From: Methylocapsa sp. S129
Lineage (GTDB): Bacteria; Pseudomonadota; Alphaproteobacteria; Rhizobiales; Beijerinckiaceae
DNA: 64,000 bases
Reading direction: 5' to 3'
Assembly: GCF_009765995.1 (NCBI RefSeq)
Contig: NZ_LMUI01000016.1
Location: 343,669-407,668, forward strand
Shown here: piece by piece, positions 17,013-27,251 of the stretch
How positions within the stretch are numbered: the stretch's first letter is position 1
Layout of the letters: every line of letters starts with the position of its first letter
Program-made: the position numbers and the translations under genes
The notes under the pieces: generated by a model
What the model saw: only the letters and a program-made list of their open reading frames with translations
Databases searched by the model: none
What the model was told of the DNA's origin: nothing

Positions 17013-17351
17013 GTGTTTGAGAACACTCTCGGGGCCAGAGTCGCTGCAAGAGCGTCGGCCCACGGGGCGAATTACCGCCCTCTGTCGCTGACGGATTTTG
17101 CTCACATTCTGCTGGCGATTTTCTCCATCGGCGCCGCCGTCTTGTTCTTTGGGTGGTTGATGCTTTTAAATCCGCTCCGACCGGCGAATTCAGGCTTGGG
17201 CGCGGAGTCGGATTGCACCAGTTTGGGCAGGGGCGGCGTCTATTGCGCCAAGCCTCTTTCAGCCAACGGTCAATCCAATATTGGCTCAGGTCAGGAAAAT
17301 GGTTGCGCCAGTTTGGGCAAGGGAGGCCGTGTCTGCGCCGAGCATCCCTGA
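17013..17351 (+). CDS. Small membrane protein with two C-x-S-L-G-x-G-G-x-x-C loops
   Basis: A 112-residue protein starting at GTG 17013 behind AGGAG (six-base spacing). One membrane helix (about 31-54: AHILLAIFSIGAAVLFFGWL) is followed by a short tail with the motif CTSLGRGGVYC and, about 30 residues later, CASLGKGGRVC. Each loop could close as a disulfide if the tail lies in the periplasm. I do not know the family. The duplicated cysteine loop argues for a real gene despite its small size. Confidence 0.6.
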   Translation: MFENTLGARVAARASAHGANYRPLSLTDFAHILLAIFSIGAAVLFFGWLMLLNPLRPANSGLGAESDCTSLGRGGVYCAKPLSANGQSNIGSGQENGCASLGKGGRVCAEHP

Positions 17352-17544
17352 ATGAGAACCATCCCAATTGATCGGCAGAAGTGATGTCGATCTCAAAGAG
17401 CCCATTGCGATTCGGCTCTCAGTCAAATCAAACGCTGCATAACGCCCGCGAACGCGCGTCGTAACGACGCGTGCGAGCGAGCGGCGCTCGCTATTGTTGG
17501 ACGCAAGTCGGGCCGGCGCAAAAAAGAAGCAAACGGTGGAAGTC

Positions 17545-17829
17545 ATGCAAGTCAGTTACACCAACAGCCTCGAAGGCGGCCGGCGTCATCATTCAATCGG
17601 CCGCGTCAAGGCGTCCTCCGGCTGGCGCGCTGTCAACGCCCCCGCCGTCGAGGCCGACCGTTCGGCGGCCGTGCGCGCGTTGATCCGCGAAGCGGAAGAA
17701 TATGACGCCGACGCGATTATCGGTCTCGATTTCGAAGTTGACAGCATCAACGGCGCCGATATTGGCGGCGCCCCGCTGCAGCGCGTCGCCGCGACCGGCA
17801 TTGCGGTCAAGTTTGACGAAGCGGCCTGA
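17545..17829 (+). CDS. YbjQ/DUF74 heavy-metal-binding domain protein
   Basis: A 94-residue protein resembling the C-terminal part of the YbjQ family: AVRALIREAEEYDADAIIGLDFEVDS, then QRVAATGIAVKF. YbjQ proteins are small pentameric proteins often called heavy-metal-binding by homology, with no firm function. It is slightly shorter than the usual 105 residues, the N-terminal strand being replaced by an unrelated segment. Start at ATG 17545 with GGTGGA upstream; a longer version from 17494 would add poorly composed residues. Confidence 0.7.
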   Translation: MQVSYTNSLEGGRRHHSIGRVKASSGWRAVNAPAVEADRSAAVRALIREAEEYDADAIIGLDFEVDSINGADIGGAPLQRVAATGIAVKFDEAA

Positions 17830-18197
17830 TCGGCGGCGTGGCCTCCACATGAGATGCAACCTCAAGCAATATCAAGCGACGATACTCTTCCAGCGTTCAT
17901 CCCAACATGAACCGGAGACCCGCCCTTATGGGCTTCTTATGCGCGTGGCCGTACTTCGATATCGACCCTTTACGCAGTTCAGGTGCAATGTTCTCAGCGC
18001 GGCGAGCCAACTGAGCCGCGTTTGGAAGGAGATCATGCGGAGCGCACTCTCTGGTGAGCGCGCTGTCGAAAGGTGGCCCTTTTGCTCCGACTGGCGGGTC
18101 GGCGCACCGGACCGTTCATGATCTTCGATGTGGCGCAGGTCCCTCGCGATCGTCGTTTAATCGCCTGATTCCGCCCCGGACCGTCGCGCCCGTAACG
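17830..18197. other. Intergenic stretch, no feature seen
   Basis: About 370 bp without a supportable gene, repeat or clear promoter. Confidence 0.4.
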
Positions 18198-18452
18198 ATG
18201 GAGAGTTTGTTGTTCAATACGAGCGTCGAAGAAAAAGAAGCTCCTCCGGAGCCCCTCAGTCCTGAACCCCTCAGTTTTGTATTGGGCCGCGATCTTGGCG
18301 GCCACTGGATCGTCCAGGAAACACACGGACTTTGCGGCGGATTGTTCGCCAGCAAAGACGCTGCAATCAGCTACGCCAGATTCGAGAGCGCCGACCGCAA
18401 AAGCGTGATCCGCCTCGCCCCCGATCCCATCGAATTAAACTGTTCGTCCTAA
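18198..18452 (+). CDS. Small hypothetical protein with conserved HGLCGGLF motif
   Basis: An 84-residue protein. The stretch GRDLGGHWIVQETHGLCGGL, followed by FASKDAAISYARFES, is typical of short rhizobial proteins (resembling DUF2188-like folds) that I have seen annotated only as hypothetical. The N-terminal 30 residues are acidic and proline-rich. No good ribosome-binding site precedes ATG 18198, so the start is tentative. It lies upstream of the kdp locus, but is separated from it by about 260 bp. Confidence 0.6.
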   Translation: MESLLFNTSVEEKEAPPEPLSPEPLSFVLGRDLGGHWIVQETHGLCGGLFASKDAAISYARFESADRKSVIRLAPDPIELNCSS

Positions 18453-18527
18453 CCGCCGCCGCCGCGCGTCGCCGCGCGTCGCCGCGCGATTTGCCGTGCT
18501 TCATTCGTGCATGAGGACGCAAAAGCG

Positions 18528-18719
18528 ATGGACATCCCGCTTCGTGACAACGGCGTTCCGGCAGCCTGGGCGCCCGGCGGAGGGCGAAGATCGCCGCCGA
18601 CGGCTGAACTCGCTTGCGCGGAGGCGGCGGCGGCGGCCCTGCGGGAGGCGCTCGCGTTCCGATGCGCGGCGCGGCGCAAGGACAAGGCGTCCGGACGCGC
18701 GCCGGGGGAGGGGGCATGA
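18528..18719 (+). CDS. Possible small ORF coupled to the KdpA-like fragment
   Basis: A 63-codon frame (MDIPLRDNGVPAAWAPGGGR at its start) that ends in an ATGA overlap with the next gene. The overlap suggests translational coupling, but the composition (Ala/Arg/Gly-rich) is what random high-GC frames give, and no domain is seen. Listed only because of its position at the head of the kdp locus. Confidence 0.25.
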   Translation: MDIPLRDNGVPAAWAPGGGRRSPPTAELACAEAAAAALREALAFRCAARRKDKASGRAPGEGA

Positions 18720-18949
18720 CCTTCGGCGGCTGGCTGCAAATCATCCTGATTCTCGTCCTTGTGGTCGGCTTTGCCGGGCCGCTCGCACGTTTCATCGCGA
18801 GGCTGTTCGAGGGTGGACGCACCTTCCTGTCGCCCGTCTTGGCGCCGATCGAGCGCGGGCTCTATCGGCTCGCGGGAATAGATCCCGAGACCGAGCAGGA
18901 CTGGCCCGATTTCGTTCAACGGCGATGCGCCGGCAGCCGTTTGGCATAA
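18716..18949 (+). CDS. Truncated KdpA-like protein (N-terminal 63 residues only)
   Basis: A 77-residue product whose first 63 residues match the N-terminus of the KdpA encoded 600 bp downstream at about 34 of 63 positions by eye: both begin MTF-x-GWLQI and share FLSPVL, ERG-x-Y and LAG-x-D. After that it ends in an unrelated tail (PDFVQRRCAGSRLA). It thus carries the first KdpA membrane helix and none of the pore loops, and cannot be a channel. GGGGGAGGGGG precedes the ATG. It may be a remnant of a kdpA duplication, or a small accessory subunit. Sequence divergence to half identity with the frame kept open slightly favours a retained gene. Confidence 0.6.
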   Translation: MTFGGWLQIILILVLVVGFAGPLARFIARLFEGGRTFLSPVLAPIERGLYRLAGIDPETEQDWPDFVQRRCAGSRLA

Positions 18950-19106
18950 GTCAGCGGGCTCAGCGATCATTCCCGTCAAAGTTGCGTTTGTACGCGCTCG
19001 TCCTCCCCATCTTTACGTTTTCCTTATGCCCTGCCGCCCAATGCCGAATGGATCGCTTACGTATTTCAATCGTAACAGCAGGGCTCAAATCTGGAGGCGC
19101 CTTGCT

Positions 19107-19190
19107 ATGGCCGATCTTGTCTACGTCGTTCTCGGACTTTTGTTCTTCGGGCTGATGGCGGTCTACGCCAACGCCTGCAGCCGGCTGTGA
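19107..19190 (+). CDS. 27-residue single-helix membrane peptide before kdpF
   Basis: MADLVYVVLGLLFFGLMAVY followed by ANACSRL and a stop. It is one hydrophobic helix with a short basic tail, behind GGAGG (10-base spacing). It ends 10 bp before kdpF. Tiny membrane peptides of this kind sit at this place in several alphaproteobacterial kdp operons, as far as I recall; it could be a second KdpF-like stabilising peptide. Confidence 0.65.
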   Translation: MADLVYVVLGLLFFGLMAVYANACSRL

Positions 19191-19200
19191 GGGGAACGCC

Positions 19201-19287
19201 ATGATCGAACCCATCATCGGCCTGATCGTCGGCGTCAGCCTCGGAATCTACCTGCTGTACACGCTGATCTATCCCGAAAAATTCTGA
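19201..19287 (+). CDS. kdpF: Potassium-transporting ATPase subunit KdpF
   Basis: A 28-residue peptide, [20 protein letters not shown] then TLIYPEKF. It is one membrane helix ending in the P-E-K-F signature typical of KdpF. In the KdpFABC complex this peptide sits between KdpA and lipid and stabilises the assembly. GGGGAACGCC precedes the ATG; kdpA follows after 34 bp. Confidence 0.85.
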   Translation: MIEPIIGLIVGVSLGIYLLYTLIYPEKF

Positions 19288-19321
19288 ACTTGCAAAAAAA
19301 TCTGACCTTGAAGGTGACGCC

Positions 19322-21031
19322 ATGACATTCGTCGGCTGGTTGCAAATTGCGATCGTCCTCGCCCTCGTGCTCGCAACCGCCATACCTCTGAGCGGCTATA
19401 TCGCGGGCATATATGCGGGCAAAGACAACTTCCTCTCGCCGGTTTTGCGGCCTGTCGAGCGCGGCTTCTATTGGCTCGCCGGCGTCGATGAGACGCGCGA
19501 GCAAAGCTCATTCCTTTACGCGATCGCCCTGATCGCCTTCTCGATCGCCGGCTTCGTCTCGCTCTACGCCTTGCAGCGGTTCCAGAATGTCTTGCCGCTC
19601 AACCCGCAGGGTTTCGACGCGGTTGGCGCCGATCTGGCGTTCAACACGTCGATCAGCTTCATCACCAACACCAATTGGCAGAACTACGGCGGCGAGACGA
19701 CGATGAGCCATCTCACTCAGATGCTCGGCCTCACCGTTCACAATTTCCTGTCGGCGGCGACTGGCCTGGCGATCGCCTTTGCGTTCGTTCGCGCTTTCGC
19801 GCGCTCATCGGCGGCCACGGTCGGCAATTTCTGGGTCGATGTAACGCGCGTCTCGCTCTATATCCTGCTGCCGATCGCGATCGTTCTCGCGCTTGTCTTC
19901 GTTGCGCTCGGCGTGCCGCAGACGCTGGCGGGCTCGGTCGATGTGACGACGCTGGAGGGCGCCAAGCAGACGATCTCGATGGGGCCCATGGCCAGCCAGG
20001 AAGCGATCAAGCAGCTTGGCACCAACGGCGGCGGATTCTTCAACGCCAATTCGGCGCATCCGTTCGAGAACCCCAACGCCTGGACCAATATCCTCCAGAT
20101 CTGGGCTTTGTTGCTGATTCCGGTCGCTTCGGTGATCGCCTTCGGCAGGGCCGTTGGCGATTTGCGGCAGGGGCGCGCGATCCTGATCACGATGGCGATT
20201 CTGTTGATCGTCGGCGTCGGCGTCATCTATTGGGCGGAAAGCGCCGGGACTTTGGGTCTGACCGCTCTCGGGCTCGATCCGTCGGCCGGCAATCTCGAAG
20301 GCAAGGAAATTCGCTTCGGGCAAGCGATGAGCGCTCTGTTCACGTCGGCGACGACGGGCACCGGCACCGGCGCCGTCATTACGATGCACGATTCGCTGAC
20401 GCCGCTCGGCGGTCTCGTGCCGCTGTTTAACATCCTGGCCGGCTGTATCTGGCCGGGCGGCGTTGGCGCGGGGCTCTATGGCTTTCTCGTCGTCGCCATC
20501 GTCGCCGTCTTCGTCGCCGGCCTGATGGTTGGGCGCACGCCCGAATATCTCGGCAAGAAGATCGAATCGCGCGAGATGAAGCTCGCGATGTTCGCGGTGC
20601 TGATCTATCCGATGGTTGTGCTTGGCTTTTCCGGCGCCTCCGTCCTGCTGAAGACCGCGCTCGACAGCCTCAACAATGCGGGCCCGCACGGGCTTTCGGA
20701 AATCATCTACGCCTATGCTTCGACTAACGCCAATAACGGCTCGGCTTTCGCCGGACTGAACGGCGCGACGCCCTGGTTCAATACGACGCTGGGCCTCGCC
20801 ATGCTGTTTGGCCGCTTCGCCTATGCGATTCCGGTGCTGGCGCTGGCCGGTGGGCTGGCGGCCAAGAAGAAAGCGCCGGCTTCGGCGGGAACTTTCCCGA
20901 CCACCGGACCGCTGTTCGTCGGCCTGCTGCTCGGCGTCATCGTCATTCTCTATCTGCTGCAATATTTCCCCGCGCTCGCGCTGGGACCAGTCGTCGAGCA
21001 TTTCCTGATGCTCAGCGGCAAGGCGTTTTGA
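19322..21031 (+). CDS. kdpA: Potassium-transporting ATPase K+-channel subunit KdpA
   Basis: A 569-residue polytopic protein, full length for KdpA. It forms the K+-selective channel of the high-affinity Kdp pump. The pore loops are visible: [38 protein letters not shown], and [18 protein letters not shown], each near a selectivity-filter glycine. It starts [10 protein letters not shown] and is followed 29 bp later by kdpB. An N-terminal half-identical fragment lies 600 bp upstream. Expression is presumably induced by KdpDE under potassium limitation. Confidence 0.97.
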   Translation: MTFVGWLQIAIVLALVLATAIPLSGYIAGIYAGKDNFLSPVLRPVERGFYWLAGVDETREQSSFLYAIALIAFSIAGFVSLYALQRFQNVLPLNPQGFDAVGADLAFNTSISFITNTNWQNYGGETTMSHLTQMLGLTVHNFLSAATGLAIAFAFVRAFARSSAATVGNFWVDVTRVSLYILLPIAIVLALVFVALGVPQTLAGSVDVTTLEGAKQTISMGPMASQEAIKQLGTNGGGFFNANSAHPFENPNAWTNILQIWALLLIPVASVIAFGRAVGDLRQGRAILITMAILLIVGVGVIYWAESAGTLGLTALGLDPSAGNLEGKEIRFGQAMSALFTSATTGTGTGAVITMHDSLTPLGGLVPLFNILAGCIWPGGVGAGLYGFLVVAIVAVFVAGLMVGRTPEYLGKKIESREMKLAMFAVLIYPMVVLGFSGASVLLKTALDSLNNAGPHGLSEIIYAYASTNANNGSAFAGLNGATPWFNTTLGLAMLFGRFAYAIPVLALAGGLAAKKKAPASAGTFPTTGPLFVGLLLGVIVILYLLQYFPALALGPVVEHFLMLSGKAF

Positions 21032-21060
21032 CAGCAAGTTTTCTTTGATCGGAGTTATCC

Positions 21061-23175
21061 ATGTCCACGAATGCGAAGGCTCAAGGGCTTTTCGATCCGA
21101 AGATCATCCGCGCGGCTGCTCTCGACGCCTTGCGCAAGCTCGATCCGCGCAAGCTGGCGAAGAATCCGGTGATTTTCGTCACCGAAGCGGTCTCGCTTGT
21201 CGTCACCGGCTTCTTCATCCGCGATCTCATCACGCATGAAAGCTCGCCGTTGTTCTCCGGTCAGATCGCCTTCTGGCTGTGGTTCACGGTGCTGTTCGCC
21301 AATTTCGCCGAAGCGGTGGCGGAGGGACGCGGCAAGGCGCAGGCCGACGCTTTGCGCAAGACGCGCAGCGACACGCGCGCCAAGCGCTATGTCGACTCGA
21401 AAAACCTGAGCGAAGTCATTCAGCCTGTGAACGCCCAGGACCTGCGGGTCGGCGATGTCGTTCTCGTTGAGGCGGGCGACATCATCCCTGGCGATGGCGA
21501 AATCATCGAAGGCGTCGCTTCGGTCAACGAATCGGCCATCACCGGCGAGTCCGCGCCGGTGATCCGCGAAGCCGGCGGCGATCGTTCCGCTGTAACGGGC
21601 GGCACCACGGTTCTCTCCGATCACATCAAGGTGCGCATCACGGCTGCGCAGGGCTCGACCTTCATCGATCGGATGATCGCGCTCGTCGAGGGCGCCGAGC
21701 GTCAGAAGACGCCGAACGAACTCGCTTTGTCGATCCTGCTGTCCGGCCTGACGCTGATCTTCCTGATCGTCTGCGTCACGCTCTGGCCGATCGCCGCCTA
21801 TTCCGGCACGGTTCTCTCGGTGACGGTGCTGATCGCCCTGCTGGTCTGCCTGATCCCGACGACGATCGGCGGCCTGCTGTCGGCGATTGGCGTCGCGGGC
21901 ATGGATCGCCTGATCCGCTTCAACGTGATCGCGACTTCAGGCCGCGCGGTGGAGGCGGCGGGCGACGTCGACACCCTGCTGCTCGACAAGACCGGCACGA
22001 TCACCTTCGGCAATCGCATGGCCGATGAATTCATCCCGGTCGCCGGCGTCACCGAGCGTGCGCTCGCCGAGGCGGCGCTGATCGCCAGCCTCGCCGACGA
22101 GACGCCGGAAGGTCGTTCGATCGTCGCGCTCGCCAAGAGCCGTTATGAGATCGCGGCGCCCTCGCTGCCGCCGGAAGCGACCGTGGTCGAATTCACCGCC
22201 CAGACGCGAATCTCCGGCCTCGATATGCCGGGGCGCGTCTTGCGCAAAGGGGCGGTGGACGCGATTCTTGCGCAGTCTGCGACGACCGGCACGGCCGCGC
22301 CGATGCGCAATAGCGGCGGCGCTGGAGTGCTTGTTCGTCAGGCGACGATTGGCGACCTGGCGCCGGCCGATTTCCGTCAAGCGGTCGATCGCATTTCGCG
22401 CTCGGGCGGCACGCCGCTCGCGGTCTCCGACAGCGGCCGGTTGCTCGGGGTGATCCATCTCAAGGATATCGTCAAGCCCGACATTCGCCCACGTTTTGCG
22501 GAGTTGCGCGCGATGGGCATCAAAACGGTGATGGTGACGGGCGACAATCCGATCACCGCCGCGGCGATCGCCTCGGAAGCGGGCGTCGACGATTTCCTCG
22601 CGCAAGCGACGCCGGAAGACAAGCTCGCCTATATCCGGCGCGAGCAGCAGGGCGGCCGCCTGATCGCCATGTGCGGCGACGGCACCAATGACGCGCCGGC
22701 TCTCGCGCAAGCCGATGTCGGCGTCGCGATGCAGACCGGCACGCAAGCGGCGCGGGAAGCTGGCAATATGGTGGATCTCGATTCCGATCCGACCAAGCTC
22801 ATCGAAATCGTCGGCATCGGCAAACAATTGCTGATGACGCGCGGTTCGCTGACCACCTTCTCGATCGCCAATGATGTCGCCAAATATTTCGCGATCATCC
22901 CGGCTTTGTTCGTCACGACCTATCCCGAGCTTGGCGCGCTCAACATCATGGGGTTGAGTTCCGACAAATCGGCCATTCTGTCCGCCGTCATCTTCAACGC
23001 GCTGATCATTATCGCGCTGATCCCGCTCGCGCTGAAAGGCGTCGCCTATCGTCCCGTCGGCGCGGCCTCGCTGCTTCGCCGCAACCTGCTCATCTACGGC
23101 CTGGGCGGCGTCATCGTTCCCTTCATCGGCATCAAGATCATCGACGTCTTGATTTCCGCCTTGCATCTGGCTTGA
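21061..23175 (+). CDS. kdpB: Potassium-transporting P-type ATPase subunit KdpB
   Basis: A 704-residue P-type ATPase that powers K+ uptake through KdpA. The phosphorylated aspartate is Asp309 in [11 protein letters not shown]. Other family motifs are [13 protein letters not shown] (actuator domain, TGES), [13 protein letters not shown] (nucleotide/hinge) and [20 protein letters not shown] (hinge). Length and order are standard. Its stop lies 11 bp before the kdpC start. There is no sign of damage. Confidence 0.97.
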   Translation: MSTNAKAQGLFDPKIIRAAALDALRKLDPRKLAKNPVIFVTEAVSLVVTGFFIRDLITHESSPLFSGQIAFWLWFTVLFANFAEAVAEGRGKAQADALRKTRSDTRAKRYVDSKNLSEVIQPVNAQDLRVGDVVLVEAGDIIPGDGEIIEGVASVNESAITGESAPVIREAGGDRSAVTGGTTVLSDHIKVRITAAQGSTFIDRMIALVEGAERQKTPNELALSILLSGLTLIFLIVCVTLWPIAAYSGTVLSVTVLIALLVCLIPTTIGGLLSAIGVAGMDRLIRFNVIATSGRAVEAAGDVDTLLLDKTGTITFGNRMADEFIPVAGVTERALAEAALIASLADETPEGRSIVALAKSRYEIAAPSLPPEATVVEFTAQTRISGLDMPGRVLRKGAVDAILAQSATTGTAAPMRNSGGAGVLVRQATIGDLAPADFRQAVDRISRSGGTPLAVSDSGRLLGVIHLKDIVKPDIRPRFAELRAMGIKTVMVTGDNPITAAAIASEAGVDDFLAQATPEDKLAYIRREQQGGRLIAMCGDGTNDAPALAQADVGVAMQTGTQAAREAGNMVDLDSDPTKLIEIVGIGKQLLMTRGSLTTFSIANDVAKYFAIIPALFVTTYPELGALNIMGLSSDKSAILSAVIFNALIIIALIPLALKGVAYRPVGAASLLRRNLLIYGLGGVIVPFIGIKIIDVLISALHLA

Positions 23176-23186
23176 GGAAAAAAGTC

Positions 23187-23801
23187 ATGTTAAGCCAAAT
23201 TCGTCCCGCCATCGTCCTGCTGGTCCTGTTCACCGCCTTGACCGGCCTCGCCTATCCCCTGGCGATCACCGGCATCGCCCAGGCGGTCATGCCCAACCAG
23301 GCCAATGGCAGCCTGCTCACGACCAGCGCCGGCCCGGTTGGCTCGGCGCTGATCGGCCAGAACTTTGCGACAGACAAATATTTCCACTCCCGTCCGTCGG
23401 CGACCCAGGCGCAGGATCCCGCCCATCCCGACGATTCCTCGAAGACGATCGACGCGCCCTATAACGCCGCCAATTCGACCGGCTCGAACCTTGGCCCAAC
23501 CTCGCAGAAGCTGCTTGATCGCGTGAAGGCGGATGTCGACGCCAGGCGCGCCGCGGGCGCGACCGGCGTCATCCCGGCCGACGCCGTGACGACTTCGGCT
23601 TCGGGTCTCGACCCGCATATATCGCCTGAAAATGCCCTCGCGCAGGTCGCCGCCGTCGCCAAGGCGCGCAATCTGCCCGAAGACAAGGTTCGCGCTGTGG
23701 TCGAGGCCAATATCGAGGGCCGCGCGCTGGGGCTGATCGGCGAGCCCCGGGTCAATGTCCTGCGCCTGAATATGGCGCTGGACGCCCTGACGTCGTCCTG
23801 A
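23187..23801 (+). CDS. kdpC: Potassium-transporting ATPase subunit KdpC
   Basis: A 204-residue subunit: one N-terminal membrane helix ([20 protein letters not shown]) and a periplasmic domain with the family motifs [25 protein letters not shown] and [19 protein letters not shown]. KdpC assists assembly and nucleotide affinity of the complex. ATG 23187 is chosen because GAGG lies upstream and the helix begins there; a TTG at 23172 overlapping kdpB would add five residues. Confidence 0.95.
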   Translation: MLSQIRPAIVLLVLFTALTGLAYPLAITGIAQAVMPNQANGSLLTTSAGPVGSALIGQNFATDKYFHSRPSATQAQDPAHPDDSSKTIDAPYNAANSTGSNLGPTSQKLLDRVKADVDARRAAGATGVIPADAVTTSASGLDPHISPENALAQVAAVAKARNLPEDKVRAVVEANIEGRALGLIGEPRVNVLRLNMALDALTSS

Positions 23802-23865
23802 AATTGCGCGACGTTGAGGCCAAGGGGCGCTATCATCGTCGAGACCTGACTCGACGCTGAGGCCT

Positions 23866-26568
23866 ATGGTGCAAGAACGAGATCTGGACCGCCGGCCCGA
23901 CCCCGACGCGCTGCTCGCGCTGGCGGGCAAGGAGACGCGCGGCCGGCTCTGGGTTTTCCTCGGCGCCGCGCCCGGCGTCGGGAAAACCTATGCGATGCTC
24001 GCGCGCGCCCGCGCGCTGAAGCGGGACGGCGTCGATGTCGTGGTCGGCCTCGTCGAGACGCATGGACGCGCCGAGACCGCGGCGCTGATAGAAGGCCTCG
24101 AAGTTCTGCCGCGCCGCGCGATCGAATATCGCGGCCAGACGATTGAGGAATTCGACATCGACGCCGCGCTGGCGCGCAGGCCCAAGCTCATCATCGTCGA
24201 CGAACTCGCCCATACCAACGCCCCGGACAGCCGCCATCCCAAACGCTGGCAGGATGTCGAGGAATTGCTCGACGCGCATATCGACGTCTGGACCGCGCTT
24301 AATATCCAGCACATCGAGAGTCTCGCCGATGTCGTCTCGCGCATCACGGGCGTGGCCGTGCGCGAAACCGTGCCCGACACGGTCCTGCGCGACGCAGCCG
24401 ATATCGTGCTCGTCGACATTACATCGGATGAACTGATCCAGCGTCTGAAAGAGGGCAAGGTCTATCTGCCCGAGACGGCGCGCCTCGCGCAGCAGAACTT
24501 CTTCACGATCGGCAATCTCACCGCCTTGCGCGAGCTTGCCTTGCGGCGGACGGCGGCGCGCGTCGACGACCAGATGGTCGATTATCTGCGCCAGCACGCG
24601 ATCGAAGGCCCATGGGAGACGTCGGAACGCTTGCTCGTCTGCGTCGGCCCCGATGCGCTTTCCGAGGCCGTCGTGCGCACGGCGAGCCGTCTCGCCACCG
24701 GCCTCAACGCAAGCTGGGTGGCGGTGACGGTGCAACAGCCGGGGCGCGAAGAGACCGATCCGGCCAAGGCGAAGCGCGTTGAAGATGCGCTGCGCCTCGC
24801 CGAGCGCTTGGGCGGCGAGACGGAGCGGCTCGTCGGGCAGGACTTGCCCGCCGAAGTGCTGCAATTCGCGCAGCGCGAGAACATCACCCAGATTGTGATC
24901 GGGCGCTCGCGCGCCAGTCTGTGGGCGAAGCTGATGGGGCGTTCGCTGTCCAGCGCGATCGTGCGCCGCTCGAAAAACATCGGCGTGCATGTGGTCATCG
25001 GCGGTTCCGACAGGGATGAACCGGCGGCCCGCCAGTGGCGATGGCTCCGGCTTTCCGGTCTGCCTGTCGGCGCGCTCGCGGCGGTCGCTTCCGTCGCCGT
25101 CGCCGTCGGGCTTGGCTATGGCCTCGACGTCTGGCTGCACCTGCCCAACCTGTCGATGATCTTCCTCACCGCGGTTTTGTTCTGCGCGGTGCAATTCGGC
25201 CTGCGCTCGGCGGTGGTCGCCGCGGTCCTGTCCTTCTTCGCCTATGATTTTTTCTTCATCGACCCGCGCTATGAGTTTACGATCCAGGAGCCGCAGGAAT
25301 TCTTCGCGCTGCTGATTTTTCTCGTGGTCGCGGTTTTCACCGGCCTGCTCGCCGGGCGCGCGCGCGATCAGGCGCAGAACGTGCGCGACAATGCGCGCAC
25401 GACGCAATCGATCTATGAATTGTCGCGCAAACTGTCGGGCGCGGCCGCGCTCGACGACATCCTTCTGGCGGCGACCATCTATATGCACAGAACGCTCGGG
25501 GCGCGTTGCATCGTGATGATGCTGCCGGAAGATGGCGAACTGAACCTCTCGGTCGCCTGGCCGCCGATCGACGAACTCGATCCCGGGGAGACCAGCGCCG
25601 CGCGCTGGGCCTTCGACAAAGGCGAGCCCGCCGGCTGGCGGACTGGCACCTTGCCCAATGTGCGCTTCCAGTTCCGCCCGCTCGTCACGACGCGCGGGGT
25701 GGGGGGCGTTTGCGGCATCGAGCCGGCCGACCCGAACGCGACCATCTCGCCCGAACGCGAGCGCGCGCTCAATCTCATCCTTGAGCAAACCGCCATCGCG
25801 ATCGACCGCTCGCTGCTGGTCAAGGATTCGGTGAAGACGGCGGCGCTGGAAGAGAACGAAAAGCTGCGCACGACGCTTCTGTCCTCGCTGTCGCACGATC
25901 TGCGCACGCCGCTCGCTTCGATCACCGGCGCCGTCACCACTTTGCGCCAGTTCGGCGAGACCATGGCGCCGGCCCAGCGCGCCGATTTGCTCGCCTCGAT
26001 CGAAGAAGAGGCGGCGCGCCTCATGCGCTTTGTCGCCAATCTGCTCGATATGTCGCGCATCGAGGCGGGCGCGCTGAAGCCCAAACGCGACTATGTCGAT
26101 GTCGCGGAAGTCGCACGGGCGGCGGTCGAGCGCGCGCGCAAGGTTTTCCCCGGCCAGCCGGTCACGACCAGCTTGGCGCGCGACCTGCCGCTGATACGCG
26201 GCGACGCCAATCTGCTGGAGCAGGTTCTGTTCAACCTGCTCGACAATGCGCAGAAATACGGCGGCGGGGCGGGCGTCGTGGTGCATGCGCGCCGCCTCGG
26301 CGTCGACGTCCAGATCTCGGTCACCGACGAAGGCGAGGGCGTCAAGCCGACCGATCTCGAGCGCATTTTTGAAAAATTCTATCAGGGCGGTCGCTCGGAC
26401 GGCCGCAAGGCCGGCACGGGACTGGGCCTGTCGATCGCGCGCGGATTGATCGAGGCGATGGGCGGGACGATCCATGCCGAAAGCCCCGCCGCGCGCCGGC
26501 GCGGCACGCGCATCGTCATCCAATTGCCGGGCGCCGCGGCGCCCGCCGCCGCGCAGGAGAATGCATGA
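23866..26568 (+). CDS. kdpD: Sensor histidine kinase KdpD
   Basis: A 900-residue sensor for potassium limitation. Domain order: KdpD N-terminal domain with Walker A (GAAPGVGKTYAM, near 32) and Walker B (KLIIVDELAHTNAP); a universal-stress-protein domain (about 250-380); four membrane helices (about 400-500); a GAF-like domain; then the kinase, with phospho-acceptor His677 in SLSHDLRTPLASI and N, G boxes LLDNAQKYGGG and GTGLGLSIARGLIEAMGG. Full length. It follows kdpC by 64 bp, and its stop overlaps kdpE (ATGA). Confidence 0.97.
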   Translation: MVQERDLDRRPDPDALLALAGKETRGRLWVFLGAAPGVGKTYAMLARARALKRDGVDVVVGLVETHGRAETAALIEGLEVLPRRAIEYRGQTIEEFDIDAALARRPKLIIVDELAHTNAPDSRHPKRWQDVEELLDAHIDVWTALNIQHIESLADVVSRITGVAVRETVPDTVLRDAADIVLVDITSDELIQRLKEGKVYLPETARLAQQNFFTIGNLTALRELALRRTAARVDDQMVDYLRQHAIEGPWETSERLLVCVGPDALSEAVVRTASRLATGLNASWVAVTVQQPGREETDPAKAKRVEDALRLAERLGGETERLVGQDLPAEVLQFAQRENITQIVIGRSRASLWAKLMGRSLSSAIVRRSKNIGVHVVIGGSDRDEPAARQWRWLRLSGLPVGALAAVASVAVAVGLGYGLDVWLHLPNLSMIFLTAVLFCAVQFGLRSAVVAAVLSFFAYDFFFIDPRYEFTIQEPQEFFALLIFLVVAVFTGLLAGRARDQAQNVRDNARTTQSIYELSRKLSGAAALDDILLAATIYMHRTLGARCIVMMLPEDGELNLSVAWPPIDELDPGETSAARWAFDKGEPAGWRTGTLPNVRFQFRPLVTTRGVGGVCGIEPADPNATISPERERALNLILEQTAIAIDRSLLVKDSVKTAALEENEKLRTTLLSSLSHDLRTPLASITGAVTTLRQFGETMAPAQRADLLASIEEEAARLMRFVANLLDMSRIEAGALKPKRDYVDVAEVARAAVERARKVFPGQPVTTSLARDLPLIRGDANLLEQVLFNLLDNAQKYGGGAGVVVHARRLGVDVQISVTDEGEGVKPTDLERIFEKFYQGGRSDGRKAGTGLGLSIARGLIEAMGGTIHAESPAARRRGTRIVIQLPGAAAPAAAQENA

Positions 26569-27251
26569 CCGGTCTTCGCGTCCTGGTCGTCGACGACGAG
26601 CCGCAGATCCTGCGGTTTCTGCGCCCCGCGCTGGAGGCGTCGGGCTATGAGGTGCTCCATGCCGCCGCGGGGCGCGAAGCCTTGCGGCTGATCGCCAATT
26701 CGGCGCCCGACATCATCGTGCTCGATCTTGGCCTGCCCGACATGGATGGCAAGGAGGTGCTGGTCGAGGCGCGCAAATTCACGGCGGCGCCGATCCTTGT
26801 TCTGTCGGCGAGGGACCGGGAGGCCGAGAAGATCGCCGCGCTCGATCTGGGCGCCGACGATTATGTCGAAAAACCCTTCGCCATCGGCGAGCTTCTCGCG
26901 CGCCTGCGCTCGGCGTTGCGCCACCGCGGCGGCGGCGAAGCGCAGCCCATGCATGTCGAAGTCGACGGCCTCGCCATCGATATGGACAAACGGCGCGTGA
27001 CGAAGAGCGGCGCGGCGGTGAAGCTGACGCCGAAGGAATATGATCTCCTTTGCATCCTCGCGCGCCACGCGGGCCGGGTCGTGACGCACGGGCAGATCCT
27101 CACTTCCGTCTGGGGCCCGGCGCATAAGGACGACACGCAATATCTACGCGTGTTCATCGGCCAGTTGCGCGCGAAGATTGAGAGCGACCCGGCCGCGCCG
27201 ACCATCATCCGCACGGAGGCGGGGATCGGCTATCGGTTCAGCGAGGAATAG
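26565..27251 (+). CDS. kdpE: Two-component response regulator KdpE
   Basis: A 228-residue OmpR-class regulator. The receiver domain has VVDDEPQI, phospho-acceptor Asp54 in IVLDLGLPDMDG, and the conserved KPF lysine in DDYVEKPFAIGEL. The C-terminal winged helix carries LTPKEYDLLCILARHAGRVV and TEAGIGYRF. It should activate kdpFABC when phosphorylated by KdpD, whose stop codon overlaps its start. Confidence 0.96.
   Translation: MTGLRVLVVDDEPQILRFLRPALEASGYEVLHAAAGREALRLIANSAPDIIVLDLGLPDMDGKEVLVEARKFTAAPILVLSARDREAEKIAALDLGADDYVEKPFAIGELLARLRSALRHRGGGEAQPMHVEVDGLAIDMDKRRVTKSGAAVKLTPKEYDLLCILARHAGRVVTHGQILTSVWGPAHKDDTQYLRVFIGQLRAKIESDPAAPTIIRTEAGIGYRFSEE

Noticed and set aside
23833..26523. An 896-codon open frame on the minus strand
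   Set aside because: Antisense shadow of kdpD with the same biased composition.
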